Source of the DNA: Enterococcus sp. 9D6_DIV0238
GTDB taxonomy: Bacteria > Bacillota > Bacilli > Lactobacillales > Enterococcaceae
Direction of reading: 5' to 3'
Assembly: GCF_002174455.2 (NCBI RefSeq)
Contig: NZ_CP147246.1
Span: 2,259,501 to 2,323,500, forward strand
DNA: 64,000 bases
Shown: positions 24,879 to 34,298 of the stretch, piece after piece
How the letters are laid out: each line of letters opens with the position of its first letter
How positions within the stretch are numbered: the first letter of the stretch is position 1
Program-made: the position numbers and the translations under genes
The notes under the pieces: generated by a model
The model's database searches: none
The model's input: the letters and a program-made list of their open reading frames with translations, nothing else
What the model was told of the DNA's origin: nothing

Positions 24879-25480
24879 AAGTAAAAATTTGCGGATTGCA
24901 GACAAAAGAACAGGTAGATACAGCAGTCAAAAATGGCGCAGATTATCTTGGCTTCGTTTTTGCTGAAAGCAAACGAAAAATCAGTCCAGATCTCGTCAGA
25001 GAAATCACGAAAGACGTCCCGAAAACAGTCAAAAAGGTAGGTGTGATGGTTGCACCAAATTATCAGGAAGCAGAAGAGATCATCCAGCAGGCGAAGCTGG
25101 ATATGATTCAAATTCACGGCATGGCGGCAACAGAGCATTATTCTGTACCAGTGATTCAGGCGATCACGGTCAATAGTGAGGAACACATCAAGATGATTCA
25201 AGCGGCAACGACCAATTATTTACTTTTCGATGCCCCTCCGCAAAAATTTGTTGGTGGAAATGGACAAGTATTCGACTGGAAAAAGCTTGATCTAGATCAA
25301 CTAACAGATAAAAAAATAATTATTGCTGGCGGATTGACGATTGAAAACCTACAGGAAGCAAAAGAACGTTTTTCCCCTTATGCGGTGGATGTTTCCAGCG
25401 GAGTTGAAACAAATGGGGTCAAAGATCTAAAAAAAATAAGAGCCTTTTTGAAAAAGGCCAAGGAGGAATACGATGTATAA
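24875..25480 (+). CDS. trpF: Phosphoribosylanthranilate isomerase
   Basis: A 201-residue barrel enzyme performing the Amadori rearrangement of phosphoribosylanthranilate. [11 protein letters not shown] (catalytic Cys at the N-terminal strand), [43 protein letters not shown] and the phosphate-binding [15 protein letters not shown] are visible. Its end overlaps trpB by eight bases. Confidence 0.96.
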   Translation: MKVKICGLQTKEQVDTAVKNGADYLGFVFAESKRKISPDLVREITKDVPKTVKKVGVMVAPNYQEAEEIIQQAKLDMIQIHGMAATEHYSVPVIQAITVNSEEHIKMIQAATTNYLLFDAPPQKFVGGNGQVFDWKKLDLDQLTDKKIIIAGGLTIENLQEAKERFSPYAVDVSSGVETNGVKDLKKIRAFLKKAKEEYDV

Positions 25481-26666
25481 TCAACCAAATAAAGGATTTT
25501 ATGGAGAATTTGGCGGACAGTTTGTCCCCGAAACCTTAATGTATGCAGTGAAGGAATTAGAAGAAGTCTATGAAGCATCAAAAAAAGATGAAGAATTTCA
25601 AAAAGAATTAAATTACTATCTAAAACAGTACGTTGGAAGAGAAAACCCGCTTTATTTTGCTGAGCGATTAACTGACAAAATCGGCGGAGCGAAGATTTAT
25701 TTAAAAAGAGAAGACTTGAACCATACAGGAGCGCATAAAATCAATAATACGATCGGACAAATTTTATTAGCTAAAAAAATGGGTAAAAACAAAGTCGTTG
25801 CAGAGACTGGTGCTGGTCAGCATGGTGTAGCGACTGCAACAGTTGCTGCATTATTTGGGATGGAATGTACCGTTTTTATGGGGGCAGTGGATGTTGCTCG
25901 TCAATCATTGAATGTTTTTCGGATGGAGTTATTAGGTGCCAAAGTGGTAAGTGTGACCTCTGGTAGTGAGACATTAAAAGATGCCGTGAATGAAGCCTTG
26001 CGATTCTGGGTTGCGAATGTCGAGGACACTCATTATGTGATGGGCTCGGTCTTAGGACCGCACCCATTCCCTGAGATCGTTCGTGATTATCAAAGTATTA
26101 TCGGGATCGAAGCTAGACGTCAGATTTTAGAAGCGGAACAAAAATTACCTGATGCAGTTATTGCTTGTGTAGGCGGCGGAAGTAATGCGATGGGGATTTT
26201 CTATCCATTTATCAATGATGATGTTGCATTGATCGGAGTAGAGGCTGCGGGTTTAGGCTTGGAGACGGAATCACATGCGGCTTCGATCAATAAAGGAAAA
26301 ACGGGTGTATTGCATGGCGCGATGATGAAACTGCTTCAGGACGGAAATGGACAAATTTTAGAAGCTTTTTCGATTTCTGCTGGGTTAGATTATCCTGGTT
26401 TAGGCCCGGAGCATTGCCATTTGAATGAAATCGAGCGAGCGACCTATGCCTCTGCCACCGATCAGGAAGCACTGGAAGCTTTTGAGCTATTATGCCAAAC
26501 AGAAGGAATCATTCCCGCTTTAGAAAGCGCTCATGCAATCAGTCATGCGGTGAAGGTAGCAAAAGAGCTTGGGAAAGAGAAGCAAATCATCGTATGTCTT
26601 TCAGGGCGTGGGGACAAAGATGTGCAGCAGATCAAAGCATTATTCGAACAGGAGGATAACAAATGA
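25473..26666 (+). CDS. trpB: Tryptophan synthase beta chain
   Basis: A 397-residue PLP enzyme joining indole and serine. Landmarks are [33 protein letters not shown] with the PLP lysine, [13 protein letters not shown], the phosphate-binding [12 protein letters not shown], and [16 protein letters not shown] precedes the ATG by about 6 bases. It overlaps trpA by ATGA. The length and motifs are those of the classical TrpB1. Confidence 0.98.
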   Translation: MYNQPNKGFYGEFGGQFVPETLMYAVKELEEVYEASKKDEEFQKELNYYLKQYVGRENPLYFAERLTDKIGGAKIYLKREDLNHTGAHKINNTIGQILLAKKMGKNKVVAETGAGQHGVATATVAALFGMECTVFMGAVDVARQSLNVFRMELLGAKVVSVTSGSETLKDAVNEALRFWVANVEDTHYVMGSVLGPHPFPEIVRDYQSIIGIEARRQILEAEQKLPDAVIACVGGGSNAMGIFYPFINDDVALIGVEAAGLGLETESHAASINKGKTGVLHGAMMKLLQDGNGQILEAFSISAGLDYPGLGPEHCHLNEIERATYASATDQEALEAFELLCQTEGIIPALESAHAISHAVKVAKELGKEKQIIVCLSGRGDKDVQQIKALFEQEDNK

Positions 26667-27424
26667 AAACATTGACCAAGCATTTAAAAACAAAACAACA
26701 AAACGGTGAAACGATTTTTGTTCCGTATATCATGGCGGGCGCACAAGGTTTGGATCAATTGGAGAGTGAAATTTCTTTGCTTTCTGATGCGGGTGCTAGC
26801 GCAATTGAATTAGGGATTCCATTTTCAGACCCAGTGGCAGATGGGCCAGTTATTCAAGCTGCTGGTTTACAGGCACTTCAAAAAGATGTCTCTCTAGAAA
26901 AAATCATTGCACAATTAAAAAAAATCAAGACCACTACTCCTTTGATTTTGATGACTTATTTCAACCCCATTTTTTATTTTGGACTGGAAAAATTCATTCA
27001 AGAATTACAGGAAACGAATGTCAAAGGAGTGATTATTCCAGATTTGCCATTTGAGCATCAAGGATTATTGACCCCGCTTTTAAAATACAGCGATGTTGCA
27101 TTGATTCCGTTAGTAGCATTGACGACGCCTAAAGAACGAATCGTCGAATTAGTGGAAGCGGGAGAAGGATTTATTTATGCCGTGGCGGTTAACGGCGTAA
27201 CTGGTATAGGACGAGAGTATCAAACTTCTTTAGATGAGCATTTAGCTTATATTCAAAGTATCAGTGATAAACCGGTTCTCGCTGGATTCGGTATTTCTAC
27301 CAAAGAGCACGTTGAGCGATTTAGACAAAATTGTGCTGGCGTGATCGTAGGCAGTAAAATCGTACAGTTATTGAGTGAAGGAAAAACGAAAGAAATAGAA
27401 TTGTTTGTTAAATCTGTCATTTAG
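26663..27424 (+). CDS. trpA: Tryptophan synthase alpha chain
   Basis: A 253-residue barrel subunit cleaving indole-3-glycerol phosphate to indole, channelled to Trp[20 protein letters not shown] carries the catalytic Asp, with [21 protein letters not shown], and [11 protein letters not shown] completing the site. It is the last gene of trpEGDCFBA. No intrinsic terminator is obvious before the next gene at 27515. Confidence 0.97.
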   Translation: MKTLTKHLKTKQQNGETIFVPYIMAGAQGLDQLESEISLLSDAGASAIELGIPFSDPVADGPVIQAAGLQALQKDVSLEKIIAQLKKIKTTTPLILMTYFNPIFYFGLEKFIQELQETNVKGVIIPDLPFEHQGLLTPLLKYSDVALIPLVALTTPKERIVELVEAGEGFIYAVAVNGVTGIGREYQTSLDEHLAYIQSISDKPVLAGFGISTKEHVERFRQNCAGVIVGSKIVQLLSEGKTKEIELFVKSVI

Positions 27425-27514
27425 ATTGTTTTTATGTTTTAAAAGTATTGTTAATCGTTCTGATTTGTTCTAAAATAGGAATGGTGATATTTAGACACAG
27501 AGGAGCGGTATACT

Positions 27515-28027
27515 ATGATTTATTTGTTTTTTTTAATATTTTCAAGCATTAGGTTACTTTTTTTGAGATATTCAATCAAAAATGAAAAAGCAATTTTAGC
27601 GAATGGCGGAAGAGAGTACGGAGCAAAAGTTTCTTTTCTATTGGCGATCGTTCATACGATCATTTACTTTTCTGCCTTTTTTGAGGGAATCGTGAGAAAG
27701 GTCAGCTTAGACACAGTTAGTATGATAGGACTGTTATTGATCGGGTTTTCATATAGTGTTTTAGTTTATATCATTCACTTGTTGGGTAAGCTTTGGACGG
27801 TGAAACTGATGGTTGCGAGTGATCACGTGTATGTTGATCATTGGTTGTTCAAAAAGATCGAACACCCAAATTATTTTCTTAATATCATTCCTGAATTGAT
27901 AGGGATAATACTATTTTTTCATGCTTGGCTGACAGGGATCATCGGCTTACCTATTTACATGGTTATCCTTATGTTGAGAATCAGAGAAGAAAATGAAGTG
28001 AATAAGCAATTTAAAGAGGAAATCTGA
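27515..28027 (+). CDS. Isoprenylcysteine carboxyl methyltransferase (ICMT)-like membrane protein
   Basis: A 170-residue membrane protein with about four hydrophobic segments and the family motif KIEHPNYFLNIIPELIG plus MLRIREENE near the C-terminus, as in ICMT/YpbQ proteins. In Bacillus a related protein O-methylates alkylpyrones made by a type III polyketide synthase; no such synthase is adjacent here, so the substrate is open. GAGGAG precedes the ATG by 7 bases. It sits between trpA and a GNAT gene on the same strand. Confidence 0.75.
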   Translation: MIYLFFLIFSSIRLLFLRYSIKNEKAILANGGREYGAKVSFLLAIVHTIIYFSAFFEGIVRKVSLDTVSMIGLLLIGFSYSVLVYIIHLLGKLWTVKLMVASDHVYVDHWLFKKIEHPNYFLNIIPELIGIILFFHAWLTGIIGLPIYMVILMLRIREENEVNKQFKEEI

Positions 28028-28118
28028 GTATCATCAACGACTATTTTTTACTTTGTTCAAAATTAACTTGCATGGCGTTTCGTCTTTCTGTAAAGTAGTA
28101 TAAAAAGCAGGTGACGAT

Positions 28119-28700
28119 ATGGAATTAGTGATCAATCGTAATTTGATTTTTGCCCAGAACCAACGATTGGAAACAGAGCGCTTGATTTTACGACCAGTGA
28201 CATTGGATGACGCTATAGAGATGTATGAGTATGCCTCTGATGAGGAGACTGTCACTTATGTTTTTCCGATCCATCAATCGCTCAAAGACACCAAAGAAAG
28301 TATTGCGAACTATTTTGTCTGTGCTCCTTTAGGAAAATATGGCATAGCCTTAAAAGAAACGGGTCGGTTTATCGGGACGATCGATCTGCGGGTAGAAGAG
28401 AAGCACAATAATGGTGAAATTGGTTATACGCTGAATAAAAAATTCTGGGGCAAGGGCTACGTGCCAGAAGCGGCCAATGAATTGCTGCGTCTTGGTTTTG
28501 AAGAGCTCAAGCTGATTCGAATTTGTGCGGTCCATGATATCGATAACCCAAAATCAGGACGTGTGATGGAAAAGATCGGGATGAAAATTGAAGGTACGGT
28601 TCCTAACGCCCGGATGTGGAAGGGCAAGGTCGTGACCGATGTTTTGCGCGGAATTACGGTCGAAGAATGGCAGCAGCTGCAAGAGAAAATAAAGAACTAG
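28119..28700 (+). CDS. GNAT acetyltransferase, RimJ/RimL type
   Basis: A 193-residue GNAT-fold N-acetyltransferase (Acetyltransf_3). Strand/helix signature LETERLILRPVTLDDAIEMY at the start, acetyl-CoA pyrophosphate loop LNKKFWGKGYVPEAANELL, and NPKSGRVMEKIGMKIEGT near the end. RimJ/RimL-like enzymes acetylate protein N-termini or small amines; the substrate cannot be deduced. AGCAGGTG is the ribosome site. Confidence 0.88.
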   Translation: MELVINRNLIFAQNQRLETERLILRPVTLDDAIEMYEYASDEETVTYVFPIHQSLKDTKESIANYFVCAPLGKYGIALKETGRFIGTIDLRVEEKHNNGEIGYTLNKKFWGKGYVPEAANELLRLGFEELKLIRICAVHDIDNPKSGRVMEKIGMKIEGTVPNARMWKGKVVTDVLRGITVEEWQQLQEKIKN

Positions 28701-28720
28701 TAAGAGGAGAAATGACGGCA

Positions 28721-29335
28721 ATGTTGATGTTTACTGAAAAAGATTTTGATGTGTTCACAATAGAAGGATTAGATGCAAGAATGGAGGGCATTCGGGCTTC
28801 GATCCAACCAAAATTTCAAGAACTGGATGACTATTTTGCAGCAAAATTAGGAGACCAGCTGGAAACAGAATTTTTTGTCCATATCGCCCAGCATCGACGT
28901 AGAACAGTTTACCCGCCAGAAAATACATGGTCTGCATTGAGCCAAAAAAAACGCGGCTATAAAATGGACGCTCATTTCCAATTAGGCATTTGGCCGGACT
29001 ATCTATTCATGTGGCTATCTTTGATCGACAATCCTAAGAACGAAAAAGAAATTGCGCAGGCCTTTTTAGACAACCAAAAATTGTTTAAGCAATTACCGGA
29101 TGATTTCTATATATCGATCGATCATACTCAGCCCAAAATAGAGTTGCTAAAAGAAGCAGATTTAGAAAAAATCCTGATTCGTTTTAGAGATGTGAAAAAA
29201 GGGGAATTTCAAATTGGGCGAATCATTGAAAAAACAGATTCTTTACTGAATGACCCAGACAAGGCACGTGAATATATGCTGCAAACCTATGAAGCATTAC
29301 TGCCGCTATATCGATTAGCTAAAAAACATCAGTAA
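28721..29335 (+). CDS. DUF1054 (YktB-like, UPF0637) protein
   Basis: About 204 residues of the UPF0637/DUF1054 family (B. subtilis YktB), a cytosolic alpha/beta protein of unknown function. Markers are FTEKDFDVFTIEGLDARM, HIAQHRRRTVYPPENTW and AHFQLGIWPDYLFMWL. A longer frame back to 28616 overlaps the acetyltransferase and lacks a site. GAGGAG at 28704-28709 serves either ATG 28712 (2 bases away) or ATG 28721 (11 bases); I favour 28721. It follows the GNAT gene closely and ends at a strong terminator. Confidence 0.82.
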   Translation: MLMFTEKDFDVFTIEGLDARMEGIRASIQPKFQELDDYFAAKLGDQLETEFFVHIAQHRRRTVYPPENTWSALSQKKRGYKMDAHFQLGIWPDYLFMWLSLIDNPKNEKEIAQAFLDNQKLFKQLPDDFYISIDHTQPKIELLKEADLEKILIRFRDVKKGEFQIGRIIEKTDSLLNDPDKAREYMLQTYEALLPLYRLAKKHQ

Positions 29336-29386
29336 AAAAAACATTGAAGCAAGAGGAATCATTCCTCTTGCTTCAATGTTTTTTGT
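29336..29386. terminator. Bidirectional terminator between the DUF1054 gene and lepB
   Basis: A perfect 19-bp palindrome (29341-29359 with 29361-29379) is flanked by A8 and T6 runs, serving both converging transcripts. Confidence 0.93.
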
Positions 29387-29389
29387 CGA

Positions 29390-29935
29390 TTATTGTAAGC
29401 CGATCTTATTTAAAGGATAGTAACGGAAATAAACGACTCCATAAATATCCTTTTGATCGACAAAGCCAAAATAACGGCTATCATCTGCGCGTCTTCGGTT
29501 ATCCCCAAGAACAAAAAAATGTCCGTCAGGAACCACTTTTTCAGCACCAACGTCAATCGTGCTTAGAGAGAAATCTTCTGTATAAGGCTCCCCATCCGTC
29601 AATTTCGCTTTTGCTTCATCTAAGTAAGGCTCATCATAAGCCTTGTCATTAATGTAAAGCTGGTCATTTTCGACGCGTACCGTATCTCCTGGAAGTCCAA
29701 TAATTCGTTTGACGATCCTTTTTCCGTTTCGAGGACTAGGGAAAGTCGCATTGTCAAAGCGCTGGGGCTTGATCAGCGAACTTTGCCATAAACGATCAGA
29801 TTCATGATAAGTAGGCTCCATAGATATACCTATGACCTCTACCGGTGTCAAAACGAAATTTCTAAGAAACACAACGAATGCCACGGCAACAGCTAGATGA
29901 ATCACTGTGTATAAATGAGGATGCTTTTTCTTCAT
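29390..29935 (-). CDS. lepB: Signal peptidase I
   Basis: A 181-residue type I signal peptidase (SipS-like) with one N-terminal membrane anchor (VIHLAVAVAFVVFLRNFVL). Catalytic Ser38 lies in EVIGISMEPT and Lys76 in RIVKRIIGLPGD; the C-terminal box GDNRRRADDSRYFG is present. It cleaves Sec signal peptides outside the membrane. It is a single gene with its own terminator. Other paralogues are common in enterococci, so the symbol denotes family, not a specific locus. Confidence 0.94.
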   Translation of the reverse strand: MKKKHPHLYTVIHLAVAVAFVVFLRNFVLTPVEVIGISMEPTYHESDRLWQSSLIKPQRFDNATFPSPRNGKRIVKRIIGLPGDTVRVENDQLYINDKAYDEPYLDEAKAKLTDGEPYTEDFSLSTIDVGAEKVVPDGHFFVLGDNRRRADDSRYFGFVDQKDIYGVVYFRYYPLNKIGLQ

Positions 29936-30060
29936 TATAACGCCTCTCTTTACGTATAGTTATGGATTTAGTATATCAAAGAAAATAGGGGAAGAAAACA
30001 AGACTTAAGGAGTAAAAATAATCAAATACAAGGGGAGGTATTTTTATTCAAGCAGATTTT

Positions 30061-30089
30061 TTGTTGTGTAAGTCAAAATTTGCTATAAT
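30061..30089 (+). promoter_or_regulatory. Promoter of hrtBA
   Basis: -35 TTGTTG (30061-30066) and consensus -10 TATAAT (30084-30089) with a 17-base spacer, directly upstream of the palindromic operator. Confidence 0.75.
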
Positions 30090-30099
30090 TTTTACAAAA

Positions 30100-30115
30100 C
30101 TTATCGATCGATAAG
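30100..30115. promoter_or_regulatory. Palindromic operator upstream of hrtBA (FhtR/TetR-type candidate)
   Basis: The perfect 16-bp palindrome CTTATCGATCGATAAG lies 11 bases downstream of the -10, covering the start region. In E. faecalis the heme sensor FhtR (TetR family) represses hrtBA through TTATC..GATAA palindromes, as I recall it, and this site fits that pattern. The regulator gene is not in the window. Confidence 0.65.
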
Positions 30116-30127
30116 GAGGAGGATAAA

Positions 30128-31213
30128 ATGTTTTTAGCATGGAATGAAATTACACGATCAAAATTACGGTATGCCTTGATCATCAGCGTTATGTTTTTAA
30201 TTTCTTATTTAGTTTTTTTCTTAACAGGGCTTGCCTATGGTTTGGCACAAGACAATCGTACAGCTGTGGATAAGTGGCAGGCAGATGGGATCGTTTTGTC
30301 TGATGAATCCAATACAAATATCAATATGTCGATGATTCCGTTGAAGTCATTGGATGATGTGACTGCCAAAGAAAAGGCAGCTTTGGGGCAAACAGCGGCA
30401 GTCATCCAGCTGGATAAAAAAGGAGCTGAAAAAGTCAATGCTAGTTTCTTTGGCATCAATAAAGATGAATTTCTGATGCCTGATATTGTCGAAGGAAGAG
30501 CCTTCGATACTGATGATGAAACCGTCGTAAATAATAGCCTGAAGGAAGAGAATGGGTTCAAATTGGGAGATACGATCAAACTTGCCGGTAATGAGAAGAA
30601 GCTTAAAATTGTCGGGTTTACAGAGAATGCAAAATTCAATGTGGCACCAGTTTTGTACGTTTCGATCAATACGTTTCAAGAAATCCGTTTTGAGAAAGTT
30701 GATACGACAGAGAATGCTCGAATCAATGCAGTCGTCGTTCGTGCAAAAGAAGGTGCGATGAAGAATGTTGATTTAGCTGGTAATGATTTGAAAAGCTATG
30801 GCATTCAAACATTTATCAATAAGCTTCCAGGTTATAATGCTCAGGTTTTGACTTTTGGATTTATGATCGGTTTTTTGATCGTGATCGCGGCGATCGTCAT
30901 AGGGATATTTATTTATGTACTGACGATGCAAAAAGCAACGATTTTCGGCATCATGAAAGCACAAGGGATCTCTGGAAAATACATTTCAATTTCGGTCATC
31001 GTTCAAACCTTTGTATTAGCTGTATTAGGAATAAGTTTGGGCTTATTAGGAACAGTAGGAACTTCGTTTGTTTTACCGACAGCAGTACCGTTTCAAAGTA
31101 ATTGGCTGTTTTTCTTAGCGATCGGCGGAGCAATGCTGGTGATTGCTGTTTTAGGGGCATTATTTTCTGTACGGACGATCGTGAAGATCGATCCATTAAA
31201 AGCAATTGGTTGA
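30128..31213 (+). CDS. hrtB: Heme-efflux-type ABC transporter permease (HrtB-like, FtsX domain)
   Basis: A 361-residue MacB/FtsX-type permease: one N-terminal membrane helix, a ~200-residue extracellular domain, then three C-terminal helices. The N-terminus FLAWNEITRSKLRYALI and LVFFLTGLAYGLAQDNRTA is characteristic of the HrtB group that expels excess heme together with HrtA. AAGGAGGAGG precedes the ATG. The permease-first order and the TTATCGATCGATAA operator support HrtBA; assignment versus other MacB-like exporters rests on resemblance. Confidence 0.8.
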   Translation: MFLAWNEITRSKLRYALIISVMFLISYLVFFLTGLAYGLAQDNRTAVDKWQADGIVLSDESNTNINMSMIPLKSLDDVTAKEKAALGQTAAVIQLDKKGAEKVNASFFGINKDEFLMPDIVEGRAFDTDDETVVNNSLKEENGFKLGDTIKLAGNEKKLKIVGFTENAKFNVAPVLYVSINTFQEIRFEKVDTTENARINAVVVRAKEGAMKNVDLAGNDLKSYGIQTFINKLPGYNAQVLTFGFMIGFLIVIAAIVIGIFIYVLTMQKATIFGIMKAQGISGKYISISVIVQTFVLAVLGISLGLLGTVGTSFVLPTAVPFQSNWLFFLAIGGAMLVIAVLGALFSVRTIVKIDPLKAIG

Positions 31214-31239
31214 TAATAAAAAAGAAGTAGGTGACGAAG

Positions 31240-31908
31240 ATGAACGCAATTGAGTTTTCAGCTGTGGATAAAAAATTTCTTGATGGAGATACAATGATCG
31301 AAGCATTAAAAGAAACCAACTTTTCTGTGGAAAAAGGGAAATTTGTAGCAGTGATCGGTCCGAGTGGCTCCGGAAAAAGTACATTTTTGACCCTTGCAGG
31401 CGGGCTTCAAACGCCAACAAGTGGTGAAGTTAAAATCAATAATGCCGCTTTCAGTCAGGAAAACGAAAAGAAGAGAGCCAAGATTCGTTTTGACGAAATC
31501 GGTTTTATTCTACAGGCATCAAATTTAGTACCGTTTTTAACTGTGGAAAAGCAACTTCGTTTAGTGGATAAAGTAAAAAAGGTAAAAACAGATACCGCTA
31601 AAGTGAATGAGTTATTAACACAGCTGGGGATAGAGAAATTAAAACGCAAGTATCCTGATGAAATTTCTGGAGGAGAACGTCAGCGTGTAGCAATTGCTAG
31701 AGCGCTGTACAATGATCCTTCGATCATTTTAGCAGATGAGCCAACAGCTAGTTTAGACTCCGAGCGGGCGTTTGAAGTAGTCAAGATCTTGGCTAGAGAA
31801 ACCAAAGAAAAAAACAAAGCCACGATCATGGTAACTCATGACCAGCGGTTGATCGAGTATTGTGACGACGTCTTCGTGATGAAAGATGGCGTGCTTACGA
31901 AGCAATAG
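31240..31908 (+). CDS. hrtA: Heme-efflux-type ABC transporter ATPase (HrtA-like)
   Basis: A 222-residue ABC ATPase of the LolD/MacB group, partner of the upstream permease. Walker A GPSGSGKST, Q-loop FILQASN, signature ISGGERQRVAIARAL, Walker B ILADEPTASLD and switch VTHDQRL are all intact. ATG at 31240 has AGGTGA 5 bases upstream, preferred to an in-frame GTG at 31231 that overlaps the site. The gap from hrtB is 26 bases, so they are one operon. Confidence 0.85.
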   Translation: MNAIEFSAVDKKFLDGDTMIEALKETNFSVEKGKFVAVIGPSGSGKSTFLTLAGGLQTPTSGEVKINNAAFSQENEKKRAKIRFDEIGFILQASNLVPFLTVEKQLRLVDKVKKVKTDTAKVNELLTQLGIEKLKRKYPDEISGGERQRVAIARALYNDPSIILADEPTASLDSERAFEVVKILARETKEKNKATIMVTHDQRLIEYCDDVFVMKDGVLTKQ

Positions 31909-31910
31909 AA

Positions 31911-32297
31911 AGAGGATGGGAAAGAAGTGTTCAACTCCAAGAACCAAGTAGGGACTGTGCAACACTGTTTATCTGCGACGAGTCTTTGACGAGAAAGCAT
32001 CAAATCGTTCCTCGTTGTGTTTTACAGCAATTTCAGCTTATTTCCGAAGCCTTCAATTCTTAGTGCTTTAGCACGTAGAATGTTGCTAGCTTCACTTTGT
32101 TCTTTGAACAATAGTGAAACTGTATGCGTTAGTTGATGTGAACGAAGCGAAGCCCTTTAAATCTAGCATGTTTCATGCGTAGAAGTTAATGAGATCGAAA
32201 CGAAGTGTAATGTAGTAGTTACTTCTGCTTCCACCGTTTATTCGTTTTAAAAAGGACTGGGGCGTAACTCGTAGAGTTATGTCCCAGTCCCTTTTAG
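31911..32297 (-). repeat. Intergenic repeat element, copy R2 (inverted, long form)
   Basis: Read on the minus strand this holds the GGGACTGGGACATAACTC hairpin, AATAAACGGTGgaagCAGAAG, an inserted module (TTCGATCTCATT...GCTAAAGCACTAAGAATTG), then AGGCTTCGGAAATAAGCTG and a closing AACACTTCTTTCCCATCC. It is the long version of the elements at 9742 and 53591; the inserted module also occurs at 36650-36715 and in the array at 17045-17250. It fills most of the 459-base gap after hrtA. Confidence 0.75.
32249..32297. terminator. Terminator hairpin at the end of repeat R2
   Basis: AAAAGGACTGGGgCGTAACTC pairs with GTTATGTCCCAGTCCCTTTT, with A- and T-runs at either side. It probably ends both hrtBA readthrough and the minus-strand LXG-locus transcript. 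Confidence 0.75.
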
Positions 32298-32367
32298 AAA
32301 ATAGTTATGTTAGTAAGTAGGTACTTGCTAGTTTGGTTTCAGACAGCACGCGGATTCACTTTTCACA

Positions 32368-32604
32368 CTAGCTCTTTTTTTGTTCTTCTTGTTCTTTATG
32401 CTCTGAATATCCTGATCGAATCAAATAAATGGTCCATGCAGAAAGTGGGATACCGACGATTAAAGAAAAAATAAATGACTCGTAGTCTTTTTCAAAGATA
32501 CTTGTGATTGCCATATTTAAGAAAATTAGTGACAATCCTATGTTAAAAATATAACCAAAGAGTATTCCTAGATGTTGTAGTAGAAATTTTGGGAAAATAA
32601 ACAT
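32368..32604 (-). CDS. Small membrane protein at the end of the LXG locus
   Basis: A 78-residue protein with two hydrophobic segments (LGILFGYIFNIGLSLIFLNM and FSLIVGIPLSAWTIYLI) and a charged C-terminal tail. I do not recognise a family. It has AAGGAG before the ATG and is the last gene of the minus-strand LXG/immunity region, so an immunity role against a membrane-acting toxin is possible but only inferred. Confidence 0.6.
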   Translation of the reverse strand: MFIFPKFLLQHLGILFGYIFNIGLSLIFLNMAITSIFEKDYESFIFSLIVGIPLSAWTIYLIRSGYSEHKEQEEQKKS

Positions 32605-32690
32605 GTTGTGTCTCCTTTCAAGGGACTGACCATTTGATTGATGAGTTATAGCTTGCTAGCCAAGTTGCAAATCATATGGTAAAGTGATTT

Positions 32691-33176
32691 TCATTTTTGT
32701 TTTATTTTATTTTTTTCCAAACTTAAAAATTGGTGAAATCTATTGACTAAATCTTCTTTTGAAGTAGGTTTTTCTTGAGGCATATAATTTATAAATTCAA
32801 CCATATCTTCTGGGTAGCCATTATTTCCATAAAATTCTGCTATTTTTTTTAATAAATCATCAGTATCATTAACTGCTTCGTTTAGTTTAGAAAGATAAAC
32901 GAATCTAAGTTTTCGTTCTTCTATTTTATATTTCTCACTGCCTTCTTCTAAATCAGGAAAGTATCGATTTTTTAATTCAAATAATACTTGTTGTAAATTA
33001 TTAGAATCAATACCCCAAGCTAGCTCGATAATAAAGTCATCTTCATCACCACTTTCCAGCAATTCTATTGCATAATCGGAAATTATTTTTGATTCAAAGA
33101 ACTTTTGATTAACTCCGATATAGATTGTTTCCCAAGTATAACTTACTTGATTGTTTTTTAAATCTATTAGTTCCAT
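32691..33176 (-). CDS. DUF2247-like protein, probable immunity protein
   Basis: A 161-residue acidic soluble protein resembling the DUF2247 family (VSYTWETIYIGVNQKFFES, DEDDFIIELAWG). It follows the displaced LXG toxin tip by 12 bases on the same strand, the position of a cognate immunity gene in polymorphic toxin loci. AAAAGGAG precedes the ATG by 5 bases. Family assignment is from memory and the immunity role from context. Confidence 0.65.
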   Translation of the reverse strand: MELIDLKNNQVSYTWETIYIGVNQKFFESKIISDYAIELLESGDEDDFIIELAWGIDSNNLQQVLFELKNRYFPDLEEGSEKYKIEERKLRFVYLSKLNEAVNDTDDLLKKIAEFYGNNGYPEDMVEFINYMPQEKPTSKEDLVNRFHQFLSLEKNKIKQK

Positions 33177-33188
33177 TTTTTTCTCCTT

Positions 33189-33879
33189 TTATTTTTTAGG
33201 TATTTGATTTGGTTTTCCTGTTAAAACACCACCATCAATAAATCTTCTGTGGCTTATGTCTCCATTGGGCTCAACAATCCATTCGAAAACACCACTGTTA
33301 CCATTGTTACGACCTTCAAGTTGAAAGAATTTTCTATCAATACCATCTCCTCCAACTAAAGGATATTCATTTGTAGCCGTTGGATAATTATCAATTATAT
33401 CAGGAAATCCATGTTCTTTAGCAACTTGTGGAAATTCTTTTTCTATAACAGGTTTTCCTTTTGGATCTTTCCCCCACACAGGTTTTATGTCATCAACTTT
33501 TGCACCACTTTCAACTCGCCGTCCATTTAAAACAGGACTTTCAAGGTCAGAAATAACCTTCTGATTAGTCCCACCAGACTTTTTAACAGCTGTCTGCGCA
33601 TTCCTCACCGCAGCCACTGTCAGTCCAACACCCCATGCAGCATCCCAAAATCCAGATTCTTTCAGATCATTTACGGTACTTTGTATGTAGTTTAAGCCGT
33701 TAAAACCAAACATATTGACTGTATCGCCACTGAAATAATCTTTTCCGCTTTTTTGAAATTCGGTCACTCGGCGGTCCATTTCTGTCGGACTTAATTCTAC
33801 CACATCTAAGTTGTATTTTTTTATGAGCTTTCTTAGATTATCGGACAACTCCTGCTCACTTACTGGATAACGACGACCA
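33189..33879 (-). pseudogene. Displaced LXG toxin C-terminal cassette (no N-terminal LXG domain)
   Basis: A frame of ~220 residues that begins in the middle of an LXG effector (RRYPVSEQELSDNLRKLIKK) and has no export domain. Its first ~105 residues are almost identical to the linker of the intact effector at 34299-35732, then it diverges after NAQTAVKKSGG into a different toxin tip (GVFEWIVEPNGDISHRRFI near the end). The only start in frame before the shared block is TTG at 33848 without a ribosome site, and an in-frame TAA lies just upstream (about 33900). It looks like a reserve cassette that can recombine onto the intact gene; expression alone would give a non-exported protein. Confidence 0.8.
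33571..33879. repeat. Direct repeat of the LXG linker (copy in displaced cassette; partner 34630-34937)
   Basis: About 308 bp almost identical to 34630-34937 inside the intact LXG gene, covering the conserved linker before the toxin tip. Homologous recombination between the two would swap the toxin tip and delete the first immunity gene. Confidence 0.85.
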
Positions 33880-33928
33880 ACATATCCGCACCATGGTTTT
33901 TATCATGTATAAATACTTTTATAGTATA

Positions 33929-33962
33929 TAAAAAAGATATCAGTAGATTCTTCTGATATCTT
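33929..33962 (-). terminator. Terminator after the LXG effector/immunity operon
   Basis: The stem AAGATATCAG / CTGATATCTT is followed on the minus strand by T6, so it ends the transcript from the effector and its DUF4926-like gene before the displaced cassette. Confidence 0.8.
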
Positions 33963-34081
33963 ATTTAATAATATACAACTTATCGGACTAAAATTTAAAA
34001 GAATGCTCAAAAAATTCTTGGGAGTTTTGCCCAATAAATATGGCTAGCCTTTAGTAACTTAATTGGTTAGTTTATTTCTTG

Positions 34082-34288
34082 CTAGTCTTGTGATAAAGCG
34101 TCTTTTCTATTTATCTGAGTTCCTTTAACCTCGATAACTTCAATTGTTTCATTATCTAAATCTACAAATTCTACTTCATACACTTCATTTTCTGAATCTA
34201 ATATCATCATAATTACACCTTTAGTTCCCATCGGAACTCTTTTGTCTATTTCTACTGTGCTATATACAACATCGTATTCTTTAAACAT
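34082..34288 (-). CDS. DUF4926-like small protein, probable immunity to the LXG toxin
   Basis: A 68-residue acidic beta-rich protein (FKEYDVVYSTVEIDKRVPMG, EVYEVEFVDLDNETIEV) resembling the DUF4926 family. It begins 10 bases after the stop of the LXG effector with AGGTGA as ribosome site, the classic place for the immunity gene. Function is inferred from context. Confidence 0.7.
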   Translation of the reverse strand: MFKEYDVVYSTVEIDKRVPMGTKGVIMMILDSENEVYEVEFVDLDNETIEVIEVKGTQINRKDALSQD

Positions 34289-34298
34289 ATTGACTCAC

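Noticed and set aside
28616..28720. N-terminal extension of the DUF1054 protein
   Set aside because: It overlaps the acetyltransferase gene in another frame and has no ribosome site, while GAGGAG lies before 28712/28721.
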